From Actinomycetota bacterium (GTDB lineage Bacteria > Actinomycetota > Acidimicrobiia > Acidimicrobiales > CADCSY01), in the NCBI GenBank assembly GCA_004366205.1, contig SIRW01000090.1:20852-84851 (forward strand): a DNA stretch of 64,000 nt. The letters are read 5' to 3'. Within the stretch, counting starts at the first letter, position 1. Each line of letters begins with the position of its first letter. Shown piece after piece: positions 25,498-34,315 of this stretch. The notes below the pieces were generated by a model. That model was not told the origin of the DNA and ran no database searches. It worked only from the letters and a program-made list of their open reading frames with translations. The translations under genes and the position numbers were made by a program.

Positions 25498-26526
25498 ATG
25501 AAGGTCGACCTGATGACGACCGGCGCCCCGCTGCGCCGCATCCAGCAGCTCGCTCGGGACGCCGAGGCGGCCGGGTTCTCGGGCCTGGTGATCACCGAGG
25601 CGGGCCGCACCGCGTACCTGTCGTGCGCCGCCGCGGCCCTCGCCGCGGATCTCGACCTGGCCACGGGCATCGCCGTGGCCTTTCCTCGCAGCCCCATGGT
25701 CACCGCCCAGATCGCCTGGGAGCTGGCGGAGACGTCGGGCGGACGGTTCCGGTTGGGGCTCGGAACGCAGGTGCGGGCGCACGTGGAGCGCCGCTACGCC
25801 AGCACCTTCGACCCGCCCGGGCCCCGGCTGCGCGAGTACGTCGAGGCGGTGCGGGCTGCGTTCCGGGCGTTCCGTGGCGACGAGAAGCTGGCCTTCGACG
25901 GCGAGTACTACCAGCTCTCGCTGCTGCCGAGGCAGTGGTCGCCGGGTCCCATCGACGTCGCCGACCCGCCGATCGACGTGGCCGCCGTGAACCCGTGGAT
26001 GCTGCGGATGGCCGGAGCGGTCGCCGACGGCGTGCACGTGCACCCGCTCAACACCCCGACCTACCTGGAAGCCACCGTTCGGCCCGAGGTCGCCGCCGGC
26101 GCCGAGGCCGCAGGCCGATCGACGGCCGACGTGCAGCTGATCGTCCCGGCGTTCACCGCCGTGGGCGACACCGACGAGGAGCAGGCGCGCTGGTGGGAGA
26201 TGGCCCGCATGCAGGTCGCGTTCTACGGCTCGACCCCCAACTACGCCTTCGTGTTCGAGCAGGTGGGCCACGAGGGCACCACCGAGCGGATCCGGGAGCG
26301 GCAAAAGGCCGGCGACCTGGCCGGCATGGCCGGCGCCGTCCCTGACGAGCTGCTCGAGCACTTCGTCGTGCGGGGCACGTGGGACGAGCTGGCGGGCCTG
26401 CTCCGCGACCGGTACCAGGGGGTGGCCGACCGGGTCGTGCTCTACTTCGCGGGCATGGCCTGGCAGGGCGAGCCGGCGAGCCTGGCCCGGTGGGGCGACG
26501 CGATCCGCCCGCTCGTCGCCGCCTGA
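25498..26526 (+). CDS. LLM-class F420-dependent oxidoreductase
   Basis: A luciferase-like monooxygenase-family protein of 342 residues with a TIM-barrel layout. The N-terminal strand MKVDLMTTG, the segment TGIAVAFPRSPMVTAQIAWEL, GRFRLGLGTQVRAHVERR and DPPIDVAAVNPWMLRMAG match the F420-using TIGR03617-type group. These enzymes move hydride between cofactor F420 and varied substrates; the substrate here is unknown. It stands alone and converges on the response regulator gene (16-base gap). Confidence 0.9.
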   Translation: MKVDLMTTGAPLRRIQQLARDAEAAGFSGLVITEAGRTAYLSCAAAALAADLDLATGIAVAFPRSPMVTAQIAWELAETSGGRFRLGLGTQVRAHVERRYASTFDPPGPRLREYVEAVRAAFRAFRGDEKLAFDGEYYQLSLLPRQWSPGPIDVADPPIDVAAVNPWMLRMAGAVADGVHVHPLNTPTYLEATVRPEVAAGAEAAGRSTADVQLIVPAFTAVGDTDEEQARWWEMARMQVAFYGSTPNYAFVFEQVGHEGTTERIRERQKAGDLAGMAGAVPDELLEHFVVRGTWDELAGLLRDRYQGVADRVVLYFAGMAWQGEPASLARWGDAIRPLVAA

Positions 26527-26542
26527 GTTGGCGGGACCGGGA

Positions 26543-27223
26543 TCAGGGAGCGGTGTCGAACCGGTAGCCGGCTCCCCGGACGGTCGTGATCCCCGCGGTC
26601 CCGGCCCGGTCCAGCTTCTGCCGCAGCCGGCGAACGTGCTCGGTCACGGTGGACTCGCTCTGCCACTCCGGGGACGAGCGCCAGACCGCACGGAGGAGCT
26701 CGGCCCGGCTCCAGGACCGGCCCGGCGTACCGGCGAGCGTGGCCAGCAGGTCGAACTCCTTGGCGGTGAGCTCGACGGGCCTCCCGTCCACGGTCACCGT
26801 GCGGGCGTCGCGGTCGATCACGAGGCCCCCGTGGCGCAGCAGGCCTGCCGGCCGGTGGCGGCGCACCACCGACCGCACCCGCGCCGCCAGCTCCCGCGGC
26901 GGAAAGGGCTTCACCACGTAGTCGTCGGCGCCCAGGTCGAGACCCTCGACGCGCTCGTGCTCCTCACCCCGCGCCGTCAGCAGGATGACGGGCACCCCGT
27001 AGCGGGAGCGGATCAGGCCGAGTAGCTCGAGACCGTCGCCGTCGGGCATCACCACGTCGAGCAGCACCACGTCCGGCCGGGCGCGCTCCAGGTGCGCCCG
27101 GGCCGCGGAGGCGGTGGCCGCCTCGCTGACGTCGAAGCCCTCGAGCCGCAGGACGTCGGCGACGGTGCTGCGGACGTCGGCGCGGTCGTCCACCACGAGC
27201 ACGGCGCCTCCCAGCTGCACCAT
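26543..27223 (-). CDS. OmpR/PhoB-family response regulator
   Basis: A 226-residue two-component regulator. The receiver domain (about 7-120) has the acidic pair DD near residue 12, the phospho-acceptor aspartate in VVLLDVVMPDGDG, and the conserved lysine in DYVVKPF. The winged-helix DNA-binding domain (about 128-224) ends TVRGAGYRFD. No histidine kinase lies nearby, so it is an orphan whose partner must be encoded elsewhere. Confidence 0.93.
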   Translation of the reverse strand: MVQLGGAVLVVDDRADVRSTVADVLRLEGFDVSEAATASAARAHLERARPDVVLLDVVMPDGDGLELLGLIRSRYGVPVILLTARGEEHERVEGLDLGADDYVVKPFPPRELAARVRSVVRRHRPAGLLRHGGLVIDRDARTVTVDGRPVELTAKEFDLLATLAGTPGRSWSRAELLRAVWRSSPEWQSESTVTEHVRRLRQKLDRAGTAGITTVRGAGYRFDTAP

Positions 27224-27234
27224 ACGGGGCGCAG

Positions 27235-27331
27235 GCTACGCCGGTGCGAGCGCCCGCCGTTGCATCGTCACAGCAGGACCGTCCCGGCCCCGCTCCCGGC
27301 AGCTACGCCGGTGCGAGCGCCCGCCGTTGCA
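27235..27331. repeat. 30-bp direct repeat at the 3' end of the CAP-domain gene
   Basis: An identical 30-base sequence occurs at 27235-27264 and 27302-27331. The second copy encodes the last residues (RRALAPA and stop) of the CAP-domain protein; the first repeats that C-terminal tail outside the gene, next to the response regulator start. It looks like a short tandem duplication of the gene end or an old alternative 3' terminus. Confidence 0.8.
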
Positions 27332-28220
27332 GCGTCGCGGCGATGCCGGCCGCCGCGAGCAGGGCGACGACGCCGAGCCCCGCCGCCAGCGCCGAGCCGC
27401 CCACCGGGGCGGTGGCGACGGTCGAGCGCCGGACCCCGGCGGTCCCGCTGCGGGCAGCCGGCGGGTCGGCAGGAAGCCGCAGGGTCACGCCGCGCGCGGC
27501 GAGGGCGCCGGGCGCCGCCCGCTCCTGGGTCGCGCCCGGGTCGCTCCCAGCCCGCCCGTCCGCGGCGGGCGCCTGGGGCGGTGGTGGCATCACCGTGGCG
27601 GGCGAGGACGACGCCGCCGGCGCGGCCGGCGCCGACGAGGGGGCCGGCGCCGGCGCGGCCGACTCGAGGAAGCCCTGGGTCACGAAGTACCGGCCGTCGC
27701 TGTCGCGGACGACCCCGATGCCCACGGCGTCGAAGCGGGGGCTCAGGATGTTGGCCCGGTGGCCTTCGCTGGCCATGAGCCGGCGGTGGGCGTCGTCCAC
27801 GTCGGGGTTGAGCGCCACGTTCTCGCCGAGCGAGCGGGCACCGAGGCGCTGGCGGGTCTGGGCGGTGAAGTACTCGTCGTTGTGCCAGATCGTGCCGGCG
27901 TCGGCCATGCGGGCGCTGTGCTCCTCGGCGATCACCCGCACGTCGTCGCGCCAGGCGAGCGCCGGCAGCCCGGCGGCCGCCCGGTCGCGGTTGACCAGCT
28001 CGAGCAGCCGGTCCGCCGCCTGCCGTACGACCCCCGGATCCGGCGGTTGCTCCCCCTGCCTCGCGGGCGGCGCCTCCTGCTCCTCGGGCGGCTCCTCCGG
28101 GCGGCACGAGCCCACGACCGAGGTCACCAGGTCGCACGCGTGGGCGTGCGGGGCGCCGGCCACCCCGAGGGCGGCGCCGGCCAGCATCGTCATCCCCAGG
28201 AACCTCACGATCCGTGCCAT
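27303..28220 (-). CDS. secreted CAP/SCP-domain protein with C-terminal anchor
   Basis: A 305-residue exported protein. A signal peptide (about 1-28) leads into a proline/glutamate linker and a CAP domain (about 65-190, YkwD type) carrying LLELVNRDRAAAGLPAL, EEHSARMADAG, LGENVA and SEGHRANIL, including the histidines and glutamates of the conserved cleft. After it comes an Ala/Pro/Ser-rich stalk and a last membrane helix followed by RR, so it is probably surface-anchored; no LPXTG is seen. Roles of bacterial CAP proteins are poorly known. Divergent from the hydrolase at 28343. Confidence 0.87.
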   Translation of the reverse strand: MARIVRFLGMTMLAGAALGVAGAPHAHACDLVTSVVGSCRPEEPPEEQEAPPARQGEQPPDPGVVRQAADRLLELVNRDRAAAGLPALAWRDDVRVIAEEHSARMADAGTIWHNDEYFTAQTRQRLGARSLGENVALNPDVDDAHRRLMASEGHRANILSPRFDAVGIGVVRDSDGRYFVTQGFLESAAPAPAPSSAPAAPAASSSPATVMPPPPQAPAADGRAGSDPGATQERAAPGALAARGVTLRLPADPPAARSGTAGVRRSTVATAPVGGSALAAGLGVVALLAAAGIAATLQRRALAPA

Positions 28221-28342
28221 GGGGACGTTCTCGACACCCTCCGTGAGCCTGGTGAGTCAACAACCGCACAACTCGCCACGGACACGTGGCCCGATCGGGT
28301 GAGGCCCGGCGCGGGTGCCGGTGGTGGCGCTAGACCGGAGGC

Positions 28343-29002
28343 ATGGACCGACCCGATCCGCAGCCCGTGCAGATCGCCGACGGTCCCGCGGTGGTGGCCG
28401 GCGACCTCACCGTCCCGGGAGGCGCCAAAGGGCTGGTGATCTTCGCCCACGGCAGCGGCAGCAGCCGCCACAGCGGACGCAACAAGTCAGTGGCGGCGGC
28501 GCTGAACGACGCGGGCCTGGCCACGCTGCTCATGGACCTGCTCACCCGGGACGAAGAGGCGGTCGACCTGCGGACCCGCGAGCACCGCTTCGACATCCCC
28601 CTGCTCGGCCGCCGGCTGGTCGCGGCCGTGGACTGGGCGGGGACCGACGACCGCTGCCGGGATCTCGCCGTCGGCTGCTTCGGCGCAAGCACCGGCGCCG
28701 CCGCCGCGCTCATCGCCGCGGCCGAGCGGCCCGAGGTGGTCAGGGCCGTCGTCTCGCGCGGCGGCCGCCCCGACCTGGCCGGTGGTGCCCTGGCCGCCGT
28801 GCGCTGCCCCACCCTCCTCATCGTCGGCGGGGAGGACCGTGTCGTGCTGGACCTGAACCGGCAGGCGGCCGCGCACCTGAGGGCGCCGGTCGTGGTGGAG
28901 GTCGTACCGGGAGCCGGGCACCTCTTCGAGGAGCCGGGAGCGCTCGATCAGGTCGCGATGCTGACCGCCGCCTGGTTCACCCGCCACCTGGACAGCGGGT
29001 GA
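28343..29002 (+). CDS. alpha/beta hydrolase (dienelactone hydrolase-like)
   Basis: A 219-residue serine hydrolase. The oxyanion loop is FAHGSGSSRHSGRN, the nucleophile elbow FGASTGAAAAL, the aspartate is in GGEDRVV and the histidine in GAGHLFEEPG, so the triad is complete. The group is often fused to or paired with a phosphoribosyltransferase domain; here it stands alone. The substrate is unknown. A 44-residue leftward frame follows. Confidence 0.88.
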   Translation: MDRPDPQPVQIADGPAVVAGDLTVPGGAKGLVIFAHGSGSSRHSGRNKSVAAALNDAGLATLLMDLLTRDEEAVDLRTREHRFDIPLLGRRLVAAVDWAGTDDRCRDLAVGCFGASTGAAAALIAAAERPEVVRAVVSRGGRPDLAGGALAAVRCPTLLIVGGEDRVVLDLNRQAAAHLRAPVVVEVVPGAGHLFEEPGALDQVAMLTAAWFTRHLDSG

Positions 29003-29015
29003 GCAGGCCCGGGGC

Positions 29016-29150
29016 TCAGGTCGCGGGCAGCAGCGGGTCCGGGTCGCCGGCTTCGACGTCGTGAGGCTCGTGCCAGCGGATGACGGCACCCAGGCGCCGG
29101 AACGTCGCCAGGACCCCAGGGCGCGCGGAGCGCGCGTGCGGCGTGCGCAT
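29016..29150 (-). CDS. short hypothetical protein, 44 residues
   Basis: A small leftward frame encoding an N-terminally basic and C-terminally acidic peptide (core FRRLGAVIRWHEPHDVEAG). AAGGTG lies seven bases before its ATG. I do not recognise it. It sits in a 204-base gap between the hydrolase and the DUF421 gene and may be real because of the good ribosome-binding site. Confidence 0.4.
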   Translation of the reverse strand: MRTPHARSARPGVLATFRRLGAVIRWHEPHDVEAGDPDPLLPAT

Positions 29151-29206
29151 GACCGACACCTTCCCACATCCAGGACCGGGCAACCGCGCAGAAGGCGTGA
29201 AAGCGG

Positions 29207-29692
29207 TCACCCCGTGCGGTGCTCGTCGGGGCCGCCGTCCAGGTTCGTGCTGCCCTCCCGCAGCACGAACGAGATGCGCCCCTCCGCCTCCAGCACGCCG
29301 TAGGCGACGTCGGCCAGGTCGGCGATGCCGTGCTCCCGGGCGCTGCCGAGCAGGTCGTCGACCGAGATCCGCTCGCGCCGCAGCGCCGCGTCGTTCACCC
29401 GGCCGTCGTGCACCAGCACCACCGGGGTGCCCTCGATGCCCCGCCGCAGGAACCTCGAGCGCAGCGCCAGCCACGAGAACAGAAGCACCCACAGCACGAT
29501 CGTCGACACGGCCAGCACGGCGCCCGTCGCCGAGCTGTCGTCGAGGGTGACGGCGCTCTCGATCAGGTCGCCGAGCACCACGAGCAGCAGCAGCTCGAAG
29601 GCGCTCATCTCCGAGAGCGTCCGCTTGCCCATGGCCCGGGTCACACCCCAGAGCAGCAGGAACAGCACGCTGGCCCGGATCACGATCTCCAC
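29207..29692 (-). CDS. DUF421 membrane protein (YetF-like)
   Basis: A 161-residue protein with three N-terminal helices and a cytoplasmic domain. GKRTLSEMSAFELLLLVVLGDLIE after helix 1 and GTPVVLVHDGRVNDAAL in the soluble part are typical of DUF421/YetF. The function of the family is not settled. GTG 29692 has a near-perfect GAGGAGGG ribosome-binding site. It follows the 29703-30251 gene by ten bases and is likely co-transcribed with it. Confidence 0.88.
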   Translation of the reverse strand: MEIVIRASVLFLLLWGVTRAMGKRTLSEMSAFELLLLVVLGDLIESAVTLDDSSATGAVLAVSTIVLWVLLFSWLALRSRFLRRGIEGTPVVLVHDGRVNDAALRRERISVDDLLGSAREHGIADLADVAYGVLEAEGRISFVLREGSTNLDGGPDEHRTG

Positions 29693-29702
29693 GGGACCCT
29701 CC

Positions 29703-30251
29703 TCACGGCAGCACCCACGTCGCCAGCTCCAGCTCGACCTGCCCGCCCGCGGCGTCGGCGACGGTGACCGTCGCCCGCTGACGGCCCGCGGCGCCCGGCG
29801 CCGCTCGCAGCCCGATGCGCACCCGGGCCTGCTCACCGGTAACGGCGAAGTGCCACCGCACGAGGTCGCCGTCGACCTGCTCGGCCGCAGGCGCAGGCAC
29901 GGGATCGACACCGGTGAACGAGCCCAGGTACCCGGCGGGCAGGGCGACGGTGAGCCGACCACCCAGGCCGCCGCGGCGGCGGGCCGAGACCTCGATCGAG
30001 GCATCCATGCTTCCCCGGGTCACCGACGCGTGGGTGACGGCGACCTCGAGGCCGGCGCCGGCCGCCCGCACCTCGTGGCGCCGCACGCCGAGGGTGCCGG
30101 TGGCGCCAGCGGCGACGAAGACCGCCAGCAGCACGACAGCGGCGCGCCGGACGAGGACCGTGCGGGTCCGGACGGTGTGCGCCGCGCCGTCCGGCGCGGT
30201 CGGTGTGCTCGGCGGCACGGCGGAACCATTCCCCCGCGCGGACGCGGGCAA
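29703..30251 (-). CDS. hypothetical membrane-anchored exported protein
   Basis: A 182-residue protein with a basic N-terminus, one membrane helix (about 35-55) and an extracytoplasmic domain of beta-strand character (alternating hydrophobics such as LTVALPAGYLG and RATVTVADAAGG). I do not recognise a family. It is probably translated with the downstream DUF421 protein. Confidence 0.6.
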   Translation of the reverse strand: MPASARGNGSAVPPSTPTAPDGAAHTVRTRTVLVRRAAVVLLAVFVAAGATGTLGVRRHEVRAAGAGLEVAVTHASVTRGSMDASIEVSARRRGGLGGRLTVALPAGYLGSFTGVDPVPAPAAEQVDGDLVRWHFAVTGEQARVRIGLRAAPGAAGRQRATVTVADAAGGQVELELATWVLP

Positions 30252-30261
30252 CCCCTGGGCC

Positions 30262-30735
30262 TCAGCGCCGGTAGACGAGCGCCCGCCACTCGCCGGTGAG
30301 CGGCAGGGGGCTCAGCAGCTCACCGGACCGGAGGAGCCAGTCGAGCGTGTCCGCGTGCGGCGTGTCGGGCGGCGCGGCGACGATGAGGCCGTGCCGGGGG
30401 CTGTCCTGGAGCACGGCCCAGCGCCCCGGCAGCGGGTGGGACCGCTCGGCGAGCAGGGCGGCGGCTCGCGATCCCGCCCCGTGCTGGATGCCGAGGGCCA
30501 CGTGCTCGACCCCCTTGCGGGTGCGCTCGTGGGGCATCCAGGTGCACACCGGAACCGACGGCCCCCGGCCCGAGAACACGCCGAGGGTGCGGTCGTCGGG
30601 CGGAGCGAGCTCGGCGGGCAACCCCGGTTGCAGGTTCAGCCAGCCGCGGGTGGCGGCCACCTCGGCCATGGCGACGAGCACGTCGGTGCGCTCGTCGTGC
30701 CAGAAGGTGATGACCTCCGGCGGCCGGCGGCGCAT
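30262..30735 (-). CDS. conserved hypothetical protein
   Basis: A 157-residue soluble protein without a domain I can name. It has a well-mixed composition and motifs such as EVITFWHDERTDVLV and WMPHERTRKGVEHVALG. The ATG at 30735 overlaps the DoxX stop (TGATG), so it is translationally coupled to DoxX. It may be an actinobacterial family of unknown role. Confidence 0.65.
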   Translation of the reverse strand: MRRRPPEVITFWHDERTDVLVAMAEVAATRGWLNLQPGLPAELAPPDDRTLGVFSGRGPSVPVCTWMPHERTRKGVEHVALGIQHGAGSRAAALLAERSHPLPGRWAVLQDSPRHGLIVAAPPDTPHADTLDWLLRSGELLSPLPLTGEWRALVYRR

Positions 30736-31247
30736 CACGAGCTCCGGCCCGGCCGCCAGCACGCGCCGAGCAGGAAGGCGGCGCCCCCGCCGCCCGCCCC
30801 GGCGGCGATGGCGAGACCGGTCCAGCCGGCGAGCCCGTCGAGGCCGAGGAGGTGGTCGAGGCTGATCCGCCCCGCGCCGAGCGCGCCGAGGGCGACGCCC
30901 AGCACGGTGAGCACCATGACGTACTCCCAGCCCTCGCCGGGCCGGAAGATGAAGAACCCGTTGCCGCGGTGGTTGATGATCCAAGCGACGAGCATGACCC
31001 CGACGACGGCTGCTGCGGCCAGCGGGGTCAGCAGGCCGGCAAGCAGCAGGGCGCCGGCGGCCAGCTCGGTGACGCTGGCGAGCCAGGCGTGCAGGCGGGC
31101 CGGCCGCATCCCCAGGCTGGCGAACCACCCGGCGGTGCCGTCGATGCGCCCGCCTCCGAAGATGTGGTTCCAGCCGTGGGCGATCATGACGGCACCGACC
31201 GCCAGTCGGAGCAGCAGCAGGGCGAGGTCGGTGGCGCCGGGGTCCAC
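30735..31247 (-). CDS. DoxX family membrane protein
   Basis: A 170-residue, four-helix protein of the DoxX/SURF4-like family. LLLLRLAVGAVMIAHGWNHIFGG opens it, followed by GTAGWFASLGMRPARL and the helix ELAAGALLLAGLLTPLAA, all typical. Roles of this family range from quinone-linked electron transfer to redox homeostasis. GTG 31247 is chosen because upstream residues are not membrane-like; the frame is open to 31295. Confidence 0.85.
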   Translation of the reverse strand: MDPGATDLALLLLRLAVGAVMIAHGWNHIFGGGRIDGTAGWFASLGMRPARLHAWLASVTELAAGALLLAGLLTPLAAAAVVGVMLVAWIINHRGNGFFIFRPGEGWEYVMVLTVLGVALGALGAGRISLDHLLGLDGLAGWTGLAIAAGAGGGGAAFLLGACWRPGRSS

Positions 31248-31311
31248 GGTTCCATCATCGCAGCCGCGCCCGGCCGCCACGGTCGGGGATCCCACCCCTC
31301 GACCCTTGACC

Positions 31312-31433
31312 GTTCTCGAGGCTCAGCGCACCGGAACCCGGCGCGCTCAGCCTCGAGTTCGCGCCGCCCGGGGTTCTCGAGGCTCAGCGCACCGGAACCC
31401 GGCGCGCTCAGCCTCGAGTTCGCGCCGCCCGGG
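31312..31433. repeat. 61-bp tandem duplication containing hairpins
   Basis: Two head-to-tail copies of a 61-base unit (31312-31372 and 31373-31433) appear identical. Each contains CTCGAGGCTCAGCGC and GCGCTCAGCCTCGAG, arms that pair with one mismatch around a short loop, so each copy can form a large hairpin. The repeat lies just after the stop of the S4-domain gene (leftward) and may act as its terminator. Confidence 0.8.
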
Positions 31434-31440
31434 GCGGCGG

Positions 31441-31806
31441 TCAGCGGGGGCGGGCGCGGAAGCGGTCGAGCTGGCGGCGCTCCCGCTTGGTCGGCCGGCC
31501 GGTGCCGCGGGCCCGCACGAACGCCGGGGGCGCATCGTCCCGCACGACCGGCGGGCTGTGATCCCGGTAGCAGGCCAGGGCCCGCGGTGCGCCGACCCGC
31601 TTGTCGATGGCGTCGAGCACCTCGAGCACCCGGGTGCGCCCGGGGACGGTCGCCTCCACCCGGTCGCCGACCCGGACGGTCGTCGCCGGCTTGGCGGGCG
31701 CGCCGTTGACGCGCACGTGGCCGCCCCGGCATGCGCCCGTCGCGGCCGAGCGGGTCTTGTAGATCCGCACCGCCCAGAGCCACCGGTCGACGCGCGCCTC
31801 GGCCAC
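31441..31806 (-). CDS. S4-domain RNA-binding protein (Hsp15-like)
   Basis: A 121-residue protein with an N-terminal S4 fold: RVDRWLWAVRIYKTRSAATGAC, then GGHVRVNGAPAKPATTVRVGD. The basic C-terminus (GRPTKRERRQLDRFRARPR) resembles Hsp15/HslR, which binds stalled 50S ribosomal subunits carrying nascent chains. GTG 31806 has a GGAG upstream. Followed by the tandem hairpin repeat; divergent from the DUF2277 gene. Confidence 0.88.
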   Translation of the reverse strand: MAEARVDRWLWAVRIYKTRSAATGACRGGHVRVNGAPAKPATTVRVGDRVEATVPGRTRVLEVLDAIDKRVGAPRALACYRDHSPPVVRDDAPPAFVRARGTGRPTKRERRQLDRFRARPR

Positions 31807-31842
31807 GCTCCATCGTCGCGCGCCGTCGTAGGCTCGGTGCCC

Positions 31843-32112
31843 ATGTGCCGGAACATCACGACGCTCCGAGGGCTCGAGCCGCCCGCCACCAGCGAGGAGA
31901 TCGAGGCGGCCGCCCGGCAGTACGTCCGGAAGGTGAGCGGCGTGGCCAAGCCCTCGGGGGCGACCGGCGAGGCGTTCGAGCTCGCGGTGCGGCGCATCGC
32001 CGCCGCCACCACCGATCTGCTCGACACGCTGCCCGCCCGGCGCCAGCCTCGCAGGACGCTCCCCCCGCTGCGGCGCCCCGAGGTGCGCGCCCGGCTCGAC
32101 CTCGACCGCTGA
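31843..32112 (+). CDS. DUF2277 family protein
   Basis: An 89-residue protein beginning MCRNITTLRGLEPPATSEEI, the hallmark opening of DUF2277, and continuing RQYVRKVSGVAKPSG. The family is small, conserved in actinobacteria and others, and has no known function. The tail is arginine-rich. It stands alone, divergent from the S4 gene with 36 bases between starts. Confidence 0.88.
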   Translation: MCRNITTLRGLEPPATSEEIEAAARQYVRKVSGVAKPSGATGEAFELAVRRIAAATTDLLDTLPARRQPRRTLPPLRRPEVRARLDLDR

Positions 32113-32217
32113 CCGGCGCCACGACCCACGTGATCGGCGGGCCGGCCGGGCGTCACCCGGCATGCGGCACCGCGGGTTCGGGTACCTCCGCCGGTAGCGT
32201 CCACCGGGAGGATCCGC

Positions 32218-32496
32218 ATGCGCGCCGAGGTACAGCACAACGTCGAGGCGTCCCGCTACGAGCTGGTCCACGACGGCCGGGTCGTCGGCGTCGCCGACTA
32301 CCGCGTGCGGGACGGCGCCGTGGTGTTCCCCCACACCGAGGTCGATCCCGCCCTCCGGGGGCAAGGCCTCGCCGCCCAGCTCGTGCGCCACGCCCTCGAC
32401 GACGTCCGGAGCACGGGCCGGCGCGTCGTGCCCTCGTGCTGGTACGTGGCCCGGTTCATCGACGACAACCCCGAGTACGCCGACCTCGTCGCCTGA
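32218..32496 (+). CDS. small GNAT-like acetyltransferase (COG2388 type)
   Basis: A 92-residue single-domain protein. FPHTEVDPALRGQGLAAQLV is the acetyl-CoA-binding motif A, followed by RRVVPSCWYVARFIDDNPEYADLV, typical of the short YidJ/COG2388 group. Substrates of this group are mostly unknown. It converges on the ABC exporter gene (19-base gap). Confidence 0.9.
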   Translation: MRAEVQHNVEASRYELVHDGRVVGVADYRVRDGAVVFPHTEVDPALRGQGLAAQLVRHALDDVRSTGRRVVPSCWYVARFIDDNPEYADLVA

Positions 32497-32515
32497 AGGC
32501 GACCCGCCCCGCGGA

Positions 32516-34315
32516 TCAGCGGTAGGCGGCCGCCTGGATGCGGTAGAGCTCGGCGTACCGACCGCCCCCGGCGAGGAGCTCGTCGTGCGTGCCGACCTCG
32601 ACCACGCGGGCGCCGTCCAGCACGACGATGAGATCGGCCATCCGAACGGTCGAGAACCGATGGGAGACGAGCACGGTGATCCGGCCGTTGGTCCCGGCCC
32701 CGGGATCGCGCCTGGCGGCGTCGGCGTAGCGCTCGAACAGGGCGTGCTCCGTCTCGGCGTCGAGCGCCGCGGTGGGCTCGTCGAGCACGAGGAGCAGCGG
32801 GGCGTCCCGCATGAAGCCGCGGGCCAGTGCGAGCTTCTGCCACTGACCGAACGACACCTCCACGCCGCCGGGCCACGTCGGACCGAGCTGCGTCGCCAGC
32901 CCGGCGGTCAGGCGCTCCACCACGTCGCCGGCGCCGGCCCGACCCACCGCCGTGACCACCGCCGGCTCGTCGTTCAGGCGGGGGATGTCGCCGACGCCGA
33001 TCGTGTGGCGGGCGACGAGCTCGAAGCGGAAGAAGTCCTGGAAGGCGCCGGCGAGCCGGGCACGCCACTCGTCGGGACGGATCGAGCAAAGGTCGACACC
33101 GTCGACCGTGATCCGACCCCTGGTCGGGCGGTAGTACTGGCAGAGGAGCTTCACGAGCGTCGTCTTCCCCGCCCCGTTCTCACCGACGACGGCGACGACC
33201 GCGCCGGCGGGGAGGTGCAGGTCGACGTCCTCGAGCACGAGCCGGTCGGTGCCGGGATAGGCGAACGAGACGCCCTCGAGCTGGATGCCCTCGGTCAGCC
33301 GGTCCGGCGCGGGCTGATCGGCGTCGACGACGAGGCCGGCTGCGTAGTCCTCCAGCCAGGCGAGCCGCTTGGAGCCGTCGAGCCAGATTCCGCGCAGGAA
33401 GCCGACCTCGCCGACGGTGGCCGCGATGTAGGCGGACAGCCGGGCGCCGGCGGCGAGCACGAGGAGCACGGCACCGGGTGAGGCATCGTGCCCCGACGAC
33501 ACGAAGACGATGGCGCCGACGTAGGCCAGCCCGAACACGGTCCAGGCCACCGTGTGGGACACGGCGCTGCCCCACCGGGCGGCCGCCACCGGGGCGTACC
33601 AGCGCTCCCAGGCGGCGCGCCGGTCGGCGACGAGGCGCTCGCCGATGCCGGTGACGCGCACCTCCTTGCCGGGCGCGGCGGTCGTGGCGGTCTGGAACAG
33701 GTGCCGGGCGAGGCGCTCAGCCTGGGCGCCGCGCTCCTCGGCGGCCCGCTCGACACCCGGCCGCCAGGTGGAGGACAGCACCGTGGGCGCGGCGAACAGA
33801 CCGAGCAGCGCCAGGGCGGGGTGGACCGACACCAGCAGACCGATGGTCACGCTCAGACGCAGGATCCAGCCCGCGGTGGTGAACAGCGACATGTACAGGT
33901 GGTCGAGCACGAAGACCTGGTCGCGCAACACGGCAAGCCGGTCCAAGTGGTCCGGCCGCTCGTGGTGCTCGATGCTCGACACCGACGCCTGCAGCCGGGC
34001 GACGTGCGACTCGAGCGCGATGGTCACCCGGTCGCGGAAGCGCCGCTGCGTGCGGTCGCTCATCACCCGCAGGAACCACGTCGCGGTGGCCGAGACCCCC
34101 AGGCCCAGGGCGGCCACGTGGACCATCGTGCGGTTCGCCTCGAGCACCCCGTCGGCGAGGAGCATCAGCCACAGGGCCAGCAGGGCGTCAGGCAAGGCGG
34201 CGAGCAGCGACAGGCCGAACGCCACGACGAGCAGGCGGGGCTCGGCCTCGTAGCCCCGCTTGACCATCCGCCACATGGCGGGGATCGCCGGGGGTAGGTC
34301 GTCAGTCGAGGACAT
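32516..34315 (-). CDS. ABC exporter half-transporter, degenerate signature motif
   Basis: A 599-residue fused membrane/ATPase half-transporter. Six helices occupy about residues 15-330 and the nucleotide-binding domain about 350-590. Walker A is GENGAGKTTL, Walker B LLLVLDEPTAALD, and the switch histidine is in VSHRFSTV. The signature reads VSFGQWQ instead of LSGGQ, so the ATP site it completes may be weak. It overlaps the upstream half-transporter gene by 14 bases and presumably forms a heterodimer with it. ATG 34315 is chosen for this overlap. The exported substrate is unknown. Confidence 0.9.
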   Translation of the reverse strand: MSSTDDLPPAIPAMWRMVKRGYEAEPRLLVVAFGLSLLAALPDALLALWLMLLADGVLEANRTMVHVAALGLGVSATATWFLRVMSDRTQRRFRDRVTIALESHVARLQASVSSIEHHERPDHLDRLAVLRDQVFVLDHLYMSLFTTAGWILRLSVTIGLLVSVHPALALLGLFAAPTVLSSTWRPGVERAAEERGAQAERLARHLFQTATTAAPGKEVRVTGIGERLVADRRAAWERWYAPVAAARWGSAVSHTVAWTVFGLAYVGAIVFVSSGHDASPGAVLLVLAAGARLSAYIAATVGEVGFLRGIWLDGSKRLAWLEDYAAGLVVDADQPAPDRLTEGIQLEGVSFAYPGTDRLVLEDVDLHLPAGAVVAVVGENGAGKTTLVKLLCQYYRPTRGRITVDGVDLCSIRPDEWRARLAGAFQDFFRFELVARHTIGVGDIPRLNDEPAVVTAVGRAGAGDVVERLTAGLATQLGPTWPGGVEVSFGQWQKLALARGFMRDAPLLLVLDEPTAALDAETEHALFERYADAARRDPGAGTNGRITVLVSHRFSTVRMADLIVVLDGARVVEVGTHDELLAGGGRYAELYRIQAAAYR

